Assembly: GCF_003584165.1 (NCBI RefSeq)
Contig: NZ_QXFJ01000023.1
Coordinates: 248,001-312,000, forward strand
DNA length: 64,000 nucleotides
Direction of reading: 5' to 3'
Source: Flagellimonas aequoris
Lineage (GTDB): Bacteria; Bacteroidota; Bacteroidia; Flavobacteriales; Flavobacteriaceae
The notes beneath the pieces were generated by a model. It was not told the DNA's origin. It did not search any database and saw nothing but the letters and a program-made list of their open reading frames with translations. How positions within the stretch are numbered: the stretch's first letter is position 1; the number at the start of each line of letters is the position of its first letter. Of this stretch, positions 63,802 through 64,000 are shown piece after piece. The position numbers and the translations under genes were made by a program.

Positions 63802-64000
63802 TTAGAAGGGAAGGTCGTCGTGATCTTCTTCATTATAGTCATCCACAGGTTCAAAGGCCTCCATGGGAGGAACCGGTGGCATATTATCGGCGTTGGATTC
63901 AGGTTGCAGGCTTTCCACCCTCCAACCTTGGATAGAATTAAAATACTTGGTCTCCCCTTGTGGGTTTACCCATTCCCTACCTCTTAGATTGATACTGACC
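63802..64000 (-). CDS. DUF3127 protein with SSB-like tail (partial)
   Basis: The last 65 codons of a gene that continues beyond the window. VSINLRGREWVNPQGETKYF and NSIQGWRVE match the end of an OB-like DUF3127 domain, which is common in Bacteroidota. A Pro-rich linker leads to the acidic end EEDHDDLPF, nearly identical to the SSB C-terminal tip (DDIPF) that recruits repair proteins. This suggests, without proving, a single-stranded-DNA or partner-binding role. Confidence 0.8.
   Translation of the reverse strand, partial: VSINLRGREWVNPQGETKYFNSIQGWRVESLQPESNADNMPPVPPMEAFEPVDDYNEEDHDDLPF

Noticed and set aside
1..64000. tRNA or rRNA genes, CRISPR arrays, insertion sequences, prophage or restriction/toxin cassettes
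   Set aside because: The intergenic gaps were read for cloverleaf-like, regularly spaced or terminal inverted repeats, and the proteins for transposase, integrase, phage and toxin signatures; none was found.

Overview
This window is a compact, ordinary-looking chromosomal segment from a marine-type member of the Flavobacteriaceae (Bacteroidota). The evidence is two proteins with type IX secretion (T9SS) type A sorting domains, several families largely confined to Bacteroidota (DUF4296, DUF4271, DUF3098, DUF3127), a TonB-dependent receptor with an N-terminal carboxypeptidase-like plug-side domain, and promoters of the Bacteroidota type (TTG, about 20 bp, TAnnTTTG). A Muricauda/Allomuricauda-like genus is my best guess, but it is only an inference. 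No tRNA, rRNA, CRISPR array, transposase or prophage was seen. No gene-free stretch exceeds 300 bases.

Layout. 1-13 kb: a lipoprotein propeller, a giant metallophosphatase/outer-membrane barrel protein, an HD-PycTM membrane protein, a large GAF protein, a second phosphoesterase, a PLP enzyme, an AraC-type regulator and an acyltransferase. 13-19 kb: a secreted protein, an exported penicillin-acylase/gamma-glutamyltransferase operon and a TPM protein. 18.7-22 kb: an iron-sulfur/redox operon (mrp, nifU-like, ferredoxin reductase, ferredoxin) interrupted by a four-helix-bundle gene. 22-28.4 kb: amidase, the trmB-lysE-atl operon, a glycosyltransferase and a PhoR/PhoB-like two-component pair. 28.4-33.5 kb: an array of 11-bp-phased TAAC half-sites, then a TonB-dependent receptor, a beta-helix lipoprotein and two tiny T9SS-sorted proteins. 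33.5-46 kb: LuxE-type ligase, tyrS, an epimerase, a mannosyltransferase-dihydroorotase-DUF4296 operon, a GT39-DUF4271-hemD operon, pckA, and a saccharopine dehydrogenase followed by an Lrp regulator. 46-53 kb: ferritin, a zinc peptidase, alanine dehydrogenase and leuS. 53-57 kb: ftsX, DUF3098, uppP, truB, a TonB-like protein and a thioredoxin-like protein. 57-64 kb: a tetR-ABC-hlyD-tolC export operon, tag, aat and the end of a DUF3127 gene.

Working together. The PhoB/PhoR-like pair probably controls itself and the neighbouring outer-membrane uptake cluster through the phased array. The mrp-nifU-fnr-fdx set fits iron-sulfur cluster delivery and electron supply. The two exported Ntn hydrolases (acylase, gamma-glutamyltransferase) form a two-gene operon for breaking amide or gamma-glutamyl bonds outside the cytoplasm. 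The saccharopine dehydrogenase, Lrp regulator and alanine dehydrogenase suggest local amino-acid catabolism.

Most unusual items: the ABC subunit of the export operon, whose nucleotide-binding motifs are all degenerate; a CotH-like kinase signature inside the phosphatase-barrel protein; the HD-PycTM fusion; the phased Pho-box-like array; and two stand-alone T9SS sorting domains with no cargo.
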